Assembly (NCBI RefSeq): GCF_003026215.1
Contig: NZ_PYOC01000002.1
Coordinates: 744,001-808,000, forward strand
From: Photobacterium indicum
GTDB taxonomy: Bacteria; Pseudomonadota; Gammaproteobacteria; Enterobacterales; Vibrionaceae
Length of the DNA stretch: 64,000 nucleotides
Direction of reading: 5' to 3'
Part shown: positions 47,113 through 56,940 of the stretch, piece by piece
Numbering within the stretch: position 1 is the first letter of the stretch
How the letters are laid out: each line of letters opens with the position of its first letter
Position numbers and translations under genes: made by a program
The notes under the pieces: generated by a model
Seen by the model: only the letters and a program-made list of their open reading frames with translations
What the model was told of the DNA's origin: nothing
Databases searched by the model: none

Positions 47113-48192
47113 TTAACGGCTTTCAAGGCTCGCTTCTGTCGCTAACGGCAGTTGATCTTGTGCTAAAGGCATTTGATCTTGCGCTAAAGGGATCGTGATA
47201 CTAAAGCAAGCGCCCTGCCCTAGTTCTGATATCAATGACAGTTTACCGTCATGTGCATTCGCAACCATTTGAACAACCGCAAGGCCAAGCCCTGTACCTT
47301 GCTGTCGCGTGGTGTAAAAGGGTTCTAAAATTTTCGCCTGCATGTCTAGCGCAATACCGGGGCCATTGTCTGAAACCGATAAGCTTACACTGTCATTTTG
47401 AACTTCACAGGTGATTACAATTTTGCAGCTTGTCTCAACATACTCTGACATTTGAATCGCATTTGTAATCAAATTACTTAATGCACTAGCCAGTGCATTT
47501 TCGTTGCCTAAGATCATCACGCTTTCATCATCACAATCAATGCTAAAATCAACCTTGTTTGTCAGAACTTGCGCTTCGACCATGTTTTCTAATTCATTGA
47601 GTAAACTTTCGATGCTAAAGCGGCTTATAACTTTGTTATCACCACCTTTGGCGAACAACAACATATCATTGACTTGTTTTTCCAAATCATGCAATCGATC
47701 AACCAACTTGGTTTGAAAACGTTCACGGGTTTGGGTGTTCAAATTAGGCGTCGACAAATTAGCAGCATATAACATAGCGCTAGATAATGGTGTTCTAACT
47801 TGGTGCGCTAACGATGCAACCATTTTGCCTAATGATGATAAACGTTGCATCTCACTAATACGTGATTGCAAAAGACGGGTTTCCGTCATATCGGTAATAA
47901 AAATCAATTGCCCAGCATCAGAAGCAGAAATAGCTAGCTTTACTTTACGCCCACTGCGCAATGATACCTCATGTCCATCGTCGTCTTGCGGCGCAAAAGC
48001 ACGCTGAATAACCGCAAACCATCGCTCACCTTCTAGCGGTGCCCCAAGTAAACGGTGTGCCTCAGGATTGGCTTCGCAGACACACCCCATAGGATCAAGC
48101 AAAATCATACCTGAAGGCATAACTTCCAATACTTGTTTATAACGACTGACTTGTTGGCTCAGCGTTCCCAGCGGGGATTCTATCTCGTCCAT
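47113..48192 (-). CDS. flrB: FlrB, flagellar sensor histidine kinase
   Basis: 359 residues from MDEIESPLGTLSQQVSRYK. A PAS-like domain is followed by the H-box ASLAHQVRTPLSSAMLYAAN, an N-box (ASALSNLITNAIQMS) and the G-boxes SVSDNGPGI and QQGTGLGLAVVQM. There is no membrane segment, so it is a cytosolic kinase for FlrC. A longer reading from 48,258 would begin upstream of the sigma-54 promoter at 48228-48243, so the shorter start is chosen. Confidence 0.95.
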   Translation of the reverse strand: MDEIESPLGTLSQQVSRYKQVLEVMPSGMILLDPMGCVCEANPEAHRLLGAPLEGERWFAVIQRAFAPQDDDGHEVSLRSGRKVKLAISASDAGQLIFITDMTETRLLQSRISEMQRLSSLGKMVASLAHQVRTPLSSAMLYAANLSTPNLNTQTRERFQTKLVDRLHDLEKQVNDMLLFAKGGDNKVISRFSIESLLNELENMVEAQVLTNKVDFSIDCDDESVMILGNENALASALSNLITNAIQMSEYVETSCKIVITCEVQNDSVSLSVSDNGPGIALDMQAKILEPFYTTRQQGTGLGLAVVQMVANAHDGKLSLISELGQGACFSITIPLAQDQMPLAQDQLPLATEASLESR

Positions 48193-48227
48193 TTTACACC
48201 GAATAATAGCGCACAAAAACCATATAC

Positions 48228-48243
48228 AGCATTTTTCGTGCCA
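48228..48243 (-). promoter_or_regulatory. Sigma-54 promoter of flrBC (near-perfect)
   Basis: Minus-strand TGGCACG-AAAA-ATGCT matches TGGCACG-N4-TTGCW at 11 of 12 bases. The start would lie near 48217, about 25 bases before the flrB ATG. FlrA is the expected activator, from the Vibrio cascade. Confidence 0.85.
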
Positions 48244-48362
48244 AAATATATCAAACAATATCAGCCAGTTATGAACTAAAAAACATCAAGTTCAAAGTCA
48301 AAAAAATGACAGTGACAAAAAGTGAACAGTCAAAATGTGCGAAGAGAAAGTCATAATAATAC

Positions 48363-48400
48363 ACAAACAGCCCTTATTTTTTCAAATAAGGGCTGTTTGT
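48363..48400 (-). terminator. Strong hairpin after flrA
   Basis: A 17-bp perfect stem (ACAAACAGCCCTTATTT and complement) with a 4-nt loop, between the flrA stop and the flrB promoter. The stem ends supply part of a T-rich tail on the minus strand (TTTGTGTATT). It probably ends the flrA transcript and isolates flrBC. Confidence 0.75.
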
Positions 48401-48423
48401 TATATATCAAAGCGGTGTCGGTA

Positions 48424-49881
48424 TTAACGAATGTCTTCTTTGTTCAATCCGTATTTCCGCATTTTTTCAACCAAGGTAGTACGACGCATGCCCAGCATAT
48501 CAGCGGCACGAGAAACCACCCCCGCTTGTGCTTCTAATGCTTGACGAATCATTTCCACTTCTAGCTCGGCTAACATCTCTTTTAGATTTAAGCCTTCAGG
48601 GGGTAAATCATTCAAACCCGCCGGATCCTCTTCTTCAACATACGTAGAAGCAAACATATCAGCCAATGCAGATTGTTCTTGCTCTTCTGTTGATAAGAAG
48701 TTGTCTTCCGGTTGAAAATCGGGAATATGGCTATAGCGATACTTCATTGGTAAATGGTTCACATCAACCATTTCACCAGGATAAAGAATAATTAAACGCT
48801 CAACCAAATTGGCTAATTCACGAACATTACCCGCCCACTGATGCTCCATCAGCGATGTAATTGCACGAGGAGTGAAATGAATAAGTTTCGCGCCTTCAGC
48901 TTCCATTCTTGCTAATAATTCTTGAAGCAATAATGGTATATCTTCAATACGTTCACGCAATGCTGGCATTTCGATTGGGAACACATTCAAGCGATAGTAA
49001 AGATCTTCGCGGAATGTATTATCAGCAATCATTTCATCGAGGTTACGATGCGTTGCAGCAACAATACGCACATTTACTTTGATTGTCTTATTACCACCAA
49101 CACGCTCGAAACTACGTTCTTGTAAAACGCGTAATAATTTAACTTGCATTGACATCGGCATATCACCGATTTCATCAAGAAATAATGTACCACCATCGGC
49201 TAATTCAAAACGCCCTTTACGTGACGAAATAGCGCCTGTAAATGCGCCCTTCTCATGACCAAAAAGCTCACTTTCTAATAACTCAGAAGGAATTGCACCA
49301 CAGTTAACGGGTACAAAAGGCCCTTTACAACGTGAAGAGTGGTAATGAATATTACGTGCGACAACTTCTTTGCCAGTACCTGATTCACCAAGAATCAACA
49401 CACTCGCATCAGTTGATGCGACTTGTTCAATTAATCGTCGAACCTGGCTAATACTATCACTACGACCCACCATGCTACGGAATAACATATTTTTGCTTCC
49501 GAGCTGTGGAATATGCAGTGTCTGCTTGCCAAGAAACTCCTGACAATGGCGTAGTGCATCTGTTAATTGATTGTAATTAAGTGGTAGTGATAACTCCCCC
49601 ACATAATTAGGTAAACCTGCTAATTCATTATCGTGGTTTGATAATGCAATCACTGGAATATGATTATGAATGCGTAAAAATTCGAGAATTTTATTCAGTG
49701 ATTTACCGGAGTTTATTTTCCCCAACAGACAAGCGCCCCAAGCCTTCTCCCAAAGAGAGCTATCAACTTCATTTGTTGAAACGGCTTCATGCTGTTCACC
49801 AACAAAATTAAGAATGACACTTAGGTCATGACGATGCTGCAGATCGTCATCAATAACGAGGGTCTTTGCTAAACCTTGCAT
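48424..49881 (-). CDS. flrA: FlrA (FleQ), master sigma-54 activator of flagellar genes
   Basis: 485 residues. The N-terminal receiver-like domain begins [17 protein letters not shown] but has no Asp where phosphorylation would occur (ACLLGKI), as in other FlrA/FleQ proteins. The AAA+ domain shows Walker [16 protein letters not shown], the sigma-54 loop [10 protein letters not shown] and [18 protein letters not shown]-terminal helix-turn-helix reads [20 protein letters not shown]. It sits at the top of the cascade. It has its own promoter region and stands between terminator hairpins on both sides. Confidence 0.95.
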   Translation of the reverse strand: MQGLAKTLVIDDDLQHRHDLSVILNFVGEQHEAVSTNEVDSSLWEKAWGACLLGKINSGKSLNKILEFLRIHNHIPVIALSNHDNELAGLPNYVGELSLPLNYNQLTDALRHCQEFLGKQTLHIPQLGSKNMLFRSMVGRSDSISQVRRLIEQVASTDASVLILGESGTGKEVVARNIHYHSSRCKGPFVPVNCGAIPSELLESELFGHEKGAFTGAISSRKGRFELADGGTLFLDEIGDMPMSMQVKLLRVLQERSFERVGGNKTIKVNVRIVAATHRNLDEMIADNTFREDLYYRLNVFPIEMPALRERIEDIPLLLQELLARMEAEGAKLIHFTPRAITSLMEHQWAGNVRELANLVERLIILYPGEMVDVNHLPMKYRYSHIPDFQPEDNFLSTEEQEQSALADMFASTYVEEEDPAGLNDLPPEGLNLKEMLAELEVEMIRQALEAQAGVVSRAADMLGMRRTTLVEKMRKYGLNKEDIR

Positions 49882-49962
49882 AAGATTGATATTGCCTGCC
49901 TTTAAGGTAATGTTCTATTTTGTGGCGTATTCGAGAGGAACAGCAACCAGAGGTATGCTGCT

Positions 49963-49990
49963 ATTGTAATAAATGCACAGGATAAGGCAA
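49963..49990 (-). promoter_or_regulatory. Possible sigma-70 promoter of flrA
   Basis: Minus-strand TTGCCT, 16 bases, TACAAT, about 75-80 bases before the flrA ATG. The -10 matches at 5 of 6, the -35 at 4 of 6. The rest of the 299-bp gap (49,882-50,180) is AT-rich and holds the fliS terminator, but no gene. Confidence 0.4.
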
Positions 49991-50128
49991 CCAGAGACAG
50001 CAAAAAGCTGTGATACCAGTACAAGGTAAAATGAAAATAGAGACAAAAAACAGAAAAAAACAATCTAAACAAACATGTTATTGACGTAAAAAATGAATAT
50101 ACCTTATTAGGTTATAAAGAATTAAATG

Positions 50129-50165
50129 AAAACGATTATCTCTCGCTAAGCACCAGAGATAATCG
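50129..50165 (-). terminator. Terminator after fliS
   Basis: The 11-bp perfect stem CGATTATCTCT / AGAGATAATCG with an 11-nt loop is followed by TTTTCATTT on the minus strand. A partial second copy of one arm (ATAATCGTTT, 50169-50178) could form an alternative pairing. Confidence 0.75.
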
Positions 50166-50180
50166 AAAATAATCGTTTCA

Positions 50181-50591
50181 CTACATTTCAAGCTGAGTAA
50201 TGTTGTGGAATTCAGTCGGAATTTGCTCCCAAGCTGATTTAATTTCACGCAACATATCAATGACGTCATCTATTGGCTCAGAGATGTTTTCTTGGTTTGC
50301 CTTATAGATTTGATGGACCATAAAATCATATAGTGCATCGAGATTAGTCGCGATATCACCGCCATCTTCCATTGATAAACTACTACGCAAACAAATAATG
50401 ATATCTAGCGCTTTTCCTAAACGTTCGCCTTTAACAGCAATGTTACCTTGCTCCATTGACGCTTTGCCCTGAATAAGACGCTCGATTGCACCGGCCATTA
50501 ACATCTGGATCACACGGTGTGGTGATGCTGATGTTAGCTGACTATCAACAGAGACTCGTTTATAAGCCTGTAGAGATCCTCTCATTGCCAT
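50181..50591 (-). CDS. fliS: FliS, flagellin export chaperone
   Basis: 136 residues, helical, with the family start LQAYKRVSVDSQLTSASPHR and VIQMLMAGAIERLIQGKASM. It binds the C-terminus of unpolymerised flagellin. It lies ten bases after the FliT-like gene. Confidence 0.95.
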   Translation of the reverse strand: MAMRGSLQAYKRVSVDSQLTSASPHRVIQMLMAGAIERLIQGKASMEQGNIAVKGERLGKALDIIICLRSSLSMEDGGDIATNLDALYDFMVHQIYKANQENISEPIDDVIDMLREIKSAWEQIPTEFHNITQLEM

Positions 50592-50600
50592 GTTATTACC

Positions 50601-50885
50601 TTACCGAAATTTATTATAAGCCTGCATCGAGCGTTGCCCGTGCTGAAACCGTTGCAATTGACCTGCCGAGTTATCTCTATGATGACGAATTCGAGCAAGT
50701 ATACTTGTTGTACGTTCAATAGCTGTTTGCCATTCTGCTTTATTTAAGCATTCAGGCGCAGCCATTAACTGTTGAAGAAGCTGTTCACGCTGTTGCAGCA
50801 AACCTTGCAATAAATCAGAGGCAACATCACTATCGACCGCAAGTAGCGACTCTAGCTGGTTATCTAATTCATTCAAACGTTGCAT
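50601..50885 (-). CDS. FliT-like (Vibrio FlaI) small chaperone
   Basis: 94 residues, helical and Gln-rich (LLQGLLQQREQLLQQLMAAP). It lies between fliD and fliS, where FliT or the Vibrio FlaI protein is found. By position it is probably a chaperone for the cap protein FliD. Sequence conservation in this group is low, so the call rests mainly on size and context. Confidence 0.75.
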   Translation of the reverse strand: MQRLNELDNQLESLLAVDSDVASDLLQGLLQQREQLLQQLMAAPECLNKAEWQTAIERTTSILARIRHHRDNSAGQLQRFQHGQRSMQAYNKFR

Positions 50886-50984
50886 GCTAAGTTCTCTTTA
50901 TGTATTTATTTTCGCTTTATCAACGACTGTGTTTACGACTTATTTAGCGTAAAAAGCCATGTTATGAAAAGCATGCCATTAAAA

Positions 50985-52352
50985 CTATGCCATCATGCTC
51001 ATCATCGAGCCTAACTGCCCTTTCATTTGCCCCATGGCTGCATCCATCGCGACAAATTGATCGTGCGTACGTTGCTTTACGCTCTCCATACGGCGATCTA
51101 AATTCGTTTGATCAGTATTCAATCGCGTTACTTGATCGTTCAAGCTATTTTCACGGCCTTTAATACTGCCTGTGATGCCAGTATAAGAATGGATCAGATC
51201 TTCAATACGGCGAGCAAAGCCATTTTGATCACCAAAGAATTCACCCACATCATTAAAGTTCTGATCAAGTTGCTTATCTAATATGTCGTAATCGACTTCT
51301 AAGCGCCCCGTCATGGTCGTTGTAATGCCCAGTGCGCTCAGCGTTTGAATTGACTCTGGTGCACCTTCTACGGGGTTAGCGAATGCCGCTCGAAGTTGAT
51401 TCGTAACAGAGCGAGTAATGCTATCGCCCACTAATGGGCCTTTCTCTTGCGATTCAGGATCAAATCGGCCTAATTCTTGGCTTACATCGAAGAACTGATT
51501 ATAAGCATTGACGAACTGCTCTATCGAACCACCCACTTGATTGCGATCGTAACCCACATTAACCACAACGTCAGGTGTTTCGACCCCATCCGTCAACTTT
51601 TTAAGATCAAGATCAACACCGTTAATTGCATCTTCAATACTGTTCGTGCTGCTTGTTACTGATGCTAAACCATCAATTAACACTCGAGAGTCTGCTGCAG
51701 GCTGCATTTCCCTCATCGAATTAGCATCGTTATTAATGTTAAAACCAAATTTTTGCAATGTGCTGAACGCAGGTGCATCAACGTTTACTTTAATGCTGTT
51801 TTGTTCACCTGTTTTATCTGCAGCTAGCACAAGGCGAGCCCCATTATCATCTTTGATAACAGAAGCCATTACACCGGGGTTGTCTGGTGCTCGGTTAATC
51901 AGCCGAACAACATCAAGAATTTTGCTTTCATCTGCTGGAATATCAACGGTAAACGGCTTGCCGCCTAACGCCATTGATAATTTACCCGCTCCCATTTTCT
52001 CTTTTTCATTAAAAGAACTGGAGACAATTTTATGAGATTGGGCAAGCTGCTGAACATTAACGGTGTATTTACCTGGAATGGCTTCAGAAGAGACGTTTGC
52101 GGCTAAAACCTCATCGTTGTCAATCGATACGCTGCGTGCAGACATCACGTCATTACGACGAAAATCTGCCATCAAATTTTTCATGGTATCTAACGAGCCT
52201 TTTAGTCGTCCGTAAGCACTTAAGCTCACATCAACCTGATCACGCTGTTGATTAATACGCGATTCTTTGGGTGTTCGTTCAGCATCGACAATGCTTTTTA
52301 CCATGCTGTTAATATCAAGACCGGAAGCGGTGCCCGCTGCGCCTATATTCAT
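50985..52352 (-). CDS. fliD: FliD, filament cap protein
   Basis: 455 residues. The N-terminal start NIGAAGTASGLDINSMVKSI and the C-terminal coiled region (GRENSLNDQVTRLNTDQTNL) are diagnostic. FliD caps the filament and folds flagellin into place. At 455 residues it is near the enteric length (about 470) and far shorter than the roughly 660 I recall for V. cholerae FliD, so the variable outer domains are reduced. It follows flaG by 25 bases. Confidence 0.94.
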   Translation of the reverse strand: MNIGAAGTASGLDINSMVKSIVDAERTPKESRINQQRDQVDVSLSAYGRLKGSLDTMKNLMADFRRNDVMSARSVSIDNDEVLAANVSSEAIPGKYTVNVQQLAQSHKIVSSSFNEKEKMGAGKLSMALGGKPFTVDIPADESKILDVVRLINRAPDNPGVMASVIKDDNGARLVLAADKTGEQNSIKVNVDAPAFSTLQKFGFNINNDANSMREMQPAADSRVLIDGLASVTSSTNSIEDAINGVDLDLKKLTDGVETPDVVVNVGYDRNQVGGSIEQFVNAYNQFFDVSQELGRFDPESQEKGPLVGDSITRSVTNQLRAAFANPVEGAPESIQTLSALGITTTMTGRLEVDYDILDKQLDQNFNDVGEFFGDQNGFARRIEDLIHSYTGITGSIKGRENSLNDQVTRLNTDQTNLDRRMESVKQRTHDQFVAMDAAMGQMKGQLGSMMSMMA

Positions 52353-52377
52353 TAACTACCTCAAATGATGACAATAC

Positions 52378-52812
52378 TTACACTTGCGTTGTTACTAGCC
52401 CCCCAGAATGTGATGCAATCTGGCGGGATAGCGTTAAAATATCTTCGTCTGGAATCTGTCTAACAATCTCACCACTGCTCTTATCGTAAATAGTGACAAT
52501 GCTGCGGCCTGATTCTTCATCAATCCGAAATGCGAGCCCTTTATTTAAGGTGCCGACAAACTCTTCAAGCTGTTCAACCACTTTTTCAAGTTGTTGACGC
52601 TGCATTTCACTTTGCTTCTCGGCCGATGCTGTTTGTTCAACGCGGCGAATATCCGTTTGCCCTTTATCACTACTTTGCTGAATACTACTTTGATTCAGTT
52701 TATCGGAGATCAGCGGCAAATCTTGAGAACCAGTAGAAGATAAAGCAAATTTTGTGCCAGAATTACTAGTTTGTACTAAGGGGGATGAACTTGCTATCGG
52801 TTTTACATCCAT
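52378..52812 (-). CDS. flaG: FlaG, filament-length associated protein
   Basis: About 144 residues. The N-terminal half is Ser/Gln-rich and variable; the C-terminal FlaG domain reads LNKGLAFRIDEESGRSIVTI and ends QIPDEDILTLSRQI. FlaG proteins affect filament length. The ATG at 52812 fits best, with AAGGTGA eight bases upstream; an ATG two codons earlier is too close to that site. Confidence 0.9.
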   Translation of the reverse strand: MDVKPIASSSPLVQTSNSGTKFALSSTGSQDLPLISDKLNQSSIQQSSDKGQTDIRRVEQTASAEKQSEMQRQQLEKVVEQLEEFVGTLNKGLAFRIDEESGRSIVTIYDKSSGEIVRQIPDEDILTLSRQIASHSGGLVTTQV

Positions 52813-52880
52813 AACCATTCACCTTTATATATTGCGAAATGCGCTAATACAAGATTAACAAACGATAGAAAAAAGGCATA

Positions 52881-52917
52881 AAAAAACGGCAAGGGCAATG
52901 TGATTACCCTTGCCGTT
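52881..52917 (-). terminator. Terminator after the second flagellin
   Basis: On the minus strand ACGGCAAGGGTA... pairs with ...GCCCTTGCCGT and ends in six or more T residues. It lies about 10 bp after the flagellin stop, and would limit read-through into flaG-fliD. Confidence 0.9.
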
Positions 52918-52927
52918 CTTAGCTGGA

Positions 52928-54097
52928 TTAACCCAGTAGGCTTAGTGCAGCTTGTGGTGCTTGTTTTGCTTGCGCAAGAATCGAGCTAGAAGCTTGAGAA
53001 AGAATCTGGTTCTTGGTCATTTCTGTCGTTTCTTTTGCGAAATCTGTATCACGAATACGGCTGTTAGACGCAGATACGTTTTCGTTAACATTGTCTAAGT
53101 TATTGATTGTGTGGCCAAGACGGTTCTGAGACGCACCTAGGTTTGCACGGTCTGAATCGATTTGCTTAAGCGCATTATCAAGTACAGCTACCGCTTGCTG
53201 TGAGCCACCTACTGTTGTTACATCTAAATTCTGAACAGTCGTATCTGCTTTTGTAGTTAAATTCAATTTAGCAGCTGTATCCAGAGTAGAGCCGGCATCG
53301 AATGCAATATCTTTATCTGAAACAAGTTGTAACGTACGTTGCTCACTAATGCTCCCATCCGCAGCTTTAACATTAACCGTTGCGACAGAAGCATTTACAC
53401 CATCAACAGCACCGTTTATTTTGGTGGCTAGCTCTTCAATGTCATCACCAGCCTTAACGTTAACATCTGTACCATTGATTGAGAGTTTATCAGCTGCATC
53501 AACGGTCCAATCAGACTTAACAGCACCGGCCCCTGGAGCTAACAAACCGTTCGCATCAGCGGCTCCACCACCTTGAACAACTTTACTTCCCATCGCATCT
53601 GCACGAGTATCAGTTAAAGTAAGCTGTACCGCTTCACCAGAATCAGCACCTACCTGAATAGAGCGGCTGCCAAACGTACCGTTCATCAGCTTGGTACCAC
53701 CAAAAGAAGTGGTTTCTGCGATACGGTTAATTTCATCTTTTAATGCGGTAACTTCTTCTTGAATCGCAACACGATCATCTGATGAGTTCGAACCGTTAGA
53801 TGACTGTAGAGACAAGTCACGCATACGTTGCAAGATACTGGTTGTTTCCTGCATGGAACCTTCGGCTGTTTGTGCCATAGAGATACCGTCGTTTGCGTTA
53901 CGTACGGCAACGTCTAAACCACGGCTCTGGGTCATCAAACGGTTAGAGATTTGCAGACCAGCCGCATCATCTTTCGCACTGTTGATCTTGCTACCCGTAG
54001 ACAAACGCTCCATTGATTTACCTGTAGCTTCGGTTGCCTGGCCAAGGTAACGCTGAGCGGTCATCGCAGAAACGTTAGTATTTACAGTAACTGCCAT
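52928..54097 (-). CDS. Flagellin, distal of two tandem copies (sigma-28 type promoter)
   Basis: 389 residues. Conserved D0/D1 ends: [20 protein letters not shown] at the N-terminus and [20 protein letters not shown] at the C-terminus, with a variable middle. It polymerises into the polar filament. The neighbouring copy is strongly similar at both ends and differs in the middle. This copy is preceded by a FliA-type promoter (54138-54164) instead of a sigma-54 site, which fits the accessory flagellins of Vibrio (flaB-E class). I give no letter, because orthology with a particular Vibrio flagellin cannot be settled here. Confidence 0.95.
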   Translation of the reverse strand: MAVTVNTNVSAMTAQRYLGQATEATGKSMERLSTGSKINSAKDDAAGLQISNRLMTQSRGLDVAVRNANDGISMAQTAEGSMQETTSILQRMRDLSLQSSNGSNSSDDRVAIQEEVTALKDEINRIAETTSFGGTKLMNGTFGSRSIQVGADSGEAVQLTLTDTRADAMGSKVVQGGGAADANGLLAPGAGAVKSDWTVDAADKLSINGTDVNVKAGDDIEELATKINGAVDGVNASVATVNVKAADGSISEQRTLQLVSDKDIAFDAGSTLDTAAKLNLTTKADTTVQNLDVTTVGGSQQAVAVLDNALKQIDSDRANLGASQNRLGHTINNLDNVNENVSASNSRIRDTDFAKETTEMTKNQILSQASSSILAQAKQAPQAALSLLG

Positions 54098-54137
54098 AAT
54101 TGTATCTCCTTAATTATTCTTAATGGCTTAACCAGCC

Positions 54138-54164
54138 CAGCCGGCAAGACCTCTATAATCTTTA
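54138..54164 (-). promoter_or_regulatory. Sigma-28 (FliA) promoter of the distal flagellin
   Basis: Minus-strand TAAA, 15 bases, GCCGGCTG; the FliA consensus is TAAA-N15-GCCGATAA. The -35 and the GCCG half of the -10 match; the last four bases do not match well. No sigma-54 element is present in this gap. Confidence 0.55.
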
Positions 54165-54286
54165 TTCAAGAGTTGTAACGGCATGGAATAGAAAACCTTT
54201 AAGCTTTTTTTTAGTTTTTTTACAAAAGAGACAAAAATGTGACTCAGAAGGGCTATTGATGAATAGTGGGGGGATTATCAGGCAAT

Positions 54287-54320
54287 AAAAAACGGCAAGA
54301 GGTTGCCCCTTACCGTTTTT
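54287..54320 (-). terminator. Terminator after the proximal flagellin
   Basis: Minus-strand AAAACGGTAAGGGG / CTCTTGCCGTTTTTT, an imperfect stem with a long T run. It is closely similar in sequence to the terminator after the other flagellin, so the whole gene with its terminator seems to have been duplicated. Confidence 0.8.
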
Positions 54321-54354
54321 AAAAGCTAAAACTAAATAGTGCTTGCTGTCGTGT

Positions 54355-55503
54355 TTATTGCAACAATGTGAGTGCAGCCTGTGGAACCTGTTTAGCTTGA
54401 GCCAAGATTGACGTACTTGCTTGCTGTAGAATCTGGCTTTTAGTCATTTCAGTCGACTCTTTGGCAAAGTCCGTGTCACGGATGCGGCTGTTCGAGGTCG
54501 ATACATTTTCAGCAGTATTGGCCAGGTTATTGATGGTATGACCTAAACGGTTTTGTTTCGCACCTAAATCTGCACGCTGGCTATCAATGTATTTTAATGC
54601 AGAATCGATAGTGCCAACGGCTTCTTGTGCACCGCCCACACTTGTAACTTTAATTTGCTGTACCGTCACAGCTTCACTGGTAGAGCCAGTAAATAAGTCA
54701 ACAGGAAGCCCCGCTGCATCTTTACCTTTTGCTAGCTGAGTTTTTGTCGTATCTAACGTTACCGCGCCGTTTTCAGAAAATAACTGAAGCTCACCATTAT
54801 CACGAACAGAAGCAGAAACACCAGACTGCTGGCCGTTAATGCGGGTTGCCACTTCTTCAATATCATCGCCTTCAATTAGGTCAACTGAAATTGGATCGGC
54901 TAAGCCTGCCACGTTAATGCTAATTTTATCTCCGGCACCTGCTTGCCAGTTTTCATCAGCCATACCCGTCGCACGGAACGTTTGCCCCCCCATACGGGAA
55001 TCATCGGCACGTACACTGGTTAAACCCATGATGAGTGCTTCACCAGAATCAGCTCCGATTTGAAAAGCCGCTTCGCCAAACTGACCGTTTAGTAGTTTGC
55101 GCCCACCAAACGAGGTGGTTTCTGCAATACGGTTCAGCTCATCTTGCAAGGCACCCACTTCTTGTTGAATCGCCTCGCGATCTTCATTTGAGTTAGCACC
55201 ATTCGCTGACTGCAATGACAGATCTCGCATACGCTGCAAAATACTGGTTGATTCTTGTAATGCACCTTCTGCCGTTTGTGCAATCGAGATACCATCGTTC
55301 GCATTACGTATGGCGACGTTCAAACCACGAGTCTGAGCAACCAAACGGTTTGAAATTTGTAAGCCTGCAGCATCATCTTTTGCGCTGTTGATCTTACTAC
55401 CTGTCGATAGACGTTCCATTGATTGACTAAGATCGTTAGATGCTTTGTTCAGGTAACGCTGCGCAGTCATGGCAGACACGTTGGTGTTTACAGTTACAGC
55501 CAT
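54355..55503 (-). CDS. flaA: Flagellin, proximal of two tandem copies (sigma-54 promoter; FlaA-like)
   Basis: 382 residues with [20 protein letters not shown] and [20 protein letters not shown] at the conserved ends. Directly after flgL and behind a sigma-54 element, it has the place and promoter type of Vibrio FlaA, the core flagellin needed for filament formation; the symbol is given on that basis. The leader between the expected start near 55622 and the ATG is about 120 bases, longer than for the other flagellar genes here. Confidence 0.93.
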   Translation of the reverse strand: MAVTVNTNVSAMTAQRYLNKASNDLSQSMERLSTGSKINSAKDDAAGLQISNRLVAQTRGLNVAIRNANDGISIAQTAEGALQESTSILQRMRDLSLQSANGANSNEDREAIQQEVGALQDELNRIAETTSFGGRKLLNGQFGEAAFQIGADSGEALIMGLTSVRADDSRMGGQTFRATGMADENWQAGAGDKISINVAGLADPISVDLIEGDDIEEVATRINGQQSGVSASVRDNGELQLFSENGAVTLDTTKTQLAKGKDAAGLPVDLFTGSTSEAVTVQQIKVTSVGGAQEAVGTIDSALKYIDSQRADLGAKQNRLGHTINNLANTAENVSTSNSRIRDTDFAKESTEMTKSQILQQASTSILAQAKQVPQAALTLLQ

Positions 55504-55632
55504 TTTGCTCTCCTTTGACTTTTCACTCTTAGGTAAAACAGACTACCCGCAACGTCAATCTTTCAGACAGTGAAGTGGGACCAGCCATATTAAGTTATTT
55601 AATGGGTAATTTTTTGCCACTAGTCCATTTAA

Positions 55633-55648
55633 AGCAAACTGTATGCCA
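55633..55648 (-). promoter_or_regulatory. Sigma-54 promoter of the proximal flagellin
   Basis: Minus-strand TGGCATA-CAGT-TTGCT, 10 of 12 consensus bases with correct spacing. It lies 130-145 bp before the flagellin ATG. Confidence 0.72.
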
Positions 55649-55737
55649 ACAATAAAAATTACGGTGTTATAAGTACGTAATTCAAATATATTTAGTTAAC
55701 CCTAACGTCATCAAAGTAAATTTATTACCCGTTACCT

Positions 55738-56928
55738 TTAGATATAATTAAATAAATTTAGATCCTTCGTTTTTGCGAACGCTTGCTGCGATGCTTGAAG
55801 TGCCGCCATATTTTGATTCAACTCAATCACTGCGGTGGCGTAATCAAGATCTTCTAATGTGCCACGCGCTTCATTCATTACAATTTTAAAATCTTGGTGC
55901 ATATCTTCTTGGCGATCTAACGTTTGCAGTCGTGTGCCCACTTCCGATCTTGCTCGGTTAATGTGCTTAAACCCTTGTGCTAATTCTTCAGCAACCTGAT
56001 GCAACTCTGCCGTCGCTGATGCATCTGATACATCACTGTCTGATAGTTCGATACCACGCTTAAAAGCATCAAAGACACTGACATTCTCTTGCCTGTTTAG
56101 CGCGATACTATCGCCATTTTTAATTTCCCCTTTAAGATCAATCTGTAAGGTATTCCATTGAATACCTTTGTGAGGATCAAAAGGTGCTGTACTGACTAAT
56201 GCCCCATCTTGATATAACTCATATGACGTATCGCCCGATGATGTTGAAAAATCGACACGATATTCAGATTGATCAGCATCATTGTCATTTTTCGCTTGCG
56301 AAAGCAGTAATAGCGAACCACTTTCTAGCGCATAATCAGGCTGGTAGTCACCAAAGGGGTTGGCGACTTCAAGGAAAAGCTTGTCACCTGCATCATTGAC
56401 TGGAACATCAACTGATGGGGCAATTTTTGCCATTCGTTGGTAGCTATCGCCGACATAAGCCACATCACCGTTGTTATCACGGAAAAAAGGCTGTTGGCTA
56501 TATTGCGTACCCGCGAAAACATAGTTGCCAGATTCATCGCGAGAGTTAGCCAAATTCATAAATGAATCAAAAACGCCCTGCATATCTTGCTTATGTGCCA
56601 CACGATCATCGCTAGATAATGAGCCGTTTACCATCATCATAGATTTACGTTTGGCATCATCAAGTAGATTCTCGACTTCAGTGATTGCCGCTTCTTCATT
56701 GTTTAGGCGATTTCTTGCCATGGTAATGCTTTTTACTGATTGGTCGATCTGAGTGTTTTGCTGATCAAAATTCTGGATGTAAATAGACGCAACAGGATCA
56801 TCCCCCGCCGTTAATAAGCGCTTACCTGAAGCTAATTGCTGCTGGTTTTCTTGCACTTTTATTTGCTGGCGATTCATATCATTAGATACAGAGTTATAAT
56901 GATGGAAATTGGCAATACGACTAATCAT
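55738..56928 (-). CDS. flgL: FlgL, hook-filament junction protein
   Basis: 396 residues. Flagellin-like N-terminus (MISRIANFHHYNSVSNDMNR) and C-terminus (LDYATAVIELNQNMAALQAS) with a variable middle. It joins the hook to the filament with FlgK. It lies 12 bp after flgK and belongs to the same unit. Confidence 0.94.
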   Translation of the reverse strand: MISRIANFHHYNSVSNDMNRQQIKVQENQQQLASGKRLLTAGDDPVASIYIQNFDQQNTQIDQSVKSITMARNRLNNEEAAITEVENLLDDAKRKSMMMVNGSLSSDDRVAHKQDMQGVFDSFMNLANSRDESGNYVFAGTQYSQQPFFRDNNGDVAYVGDSYQRMAKIAPSVDVPVNDAGDKLFLEVANPFGDYQPDYALESGSLLLLSQAKNDNDADQSEYRVDFSTSSGDTSYELYQDGALVSTAPFDPHKGIQWNTLQIDLKGEIKNGDSIALNRQENVSVFDAFKRGIELSDSDVSDASATAELHQVAEELAQGFKHINRARSEVGTRLQTLDRQEDMHQDFKIVMNEARGTLEDLDYATAVIELNQNMAALQASQQAFAKTKDLNLFNYI

Positions 56929-56940
56929 GGTTGTTCATTC

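Noticed and set aside
50078..50269. 63-residue minus-strand ORF overlapping the start of the fliS-flrA gap
   Set aside because: It overlaps the 3' end of fliS in another frame and includes the terminator hairpin; it shows no coding features.
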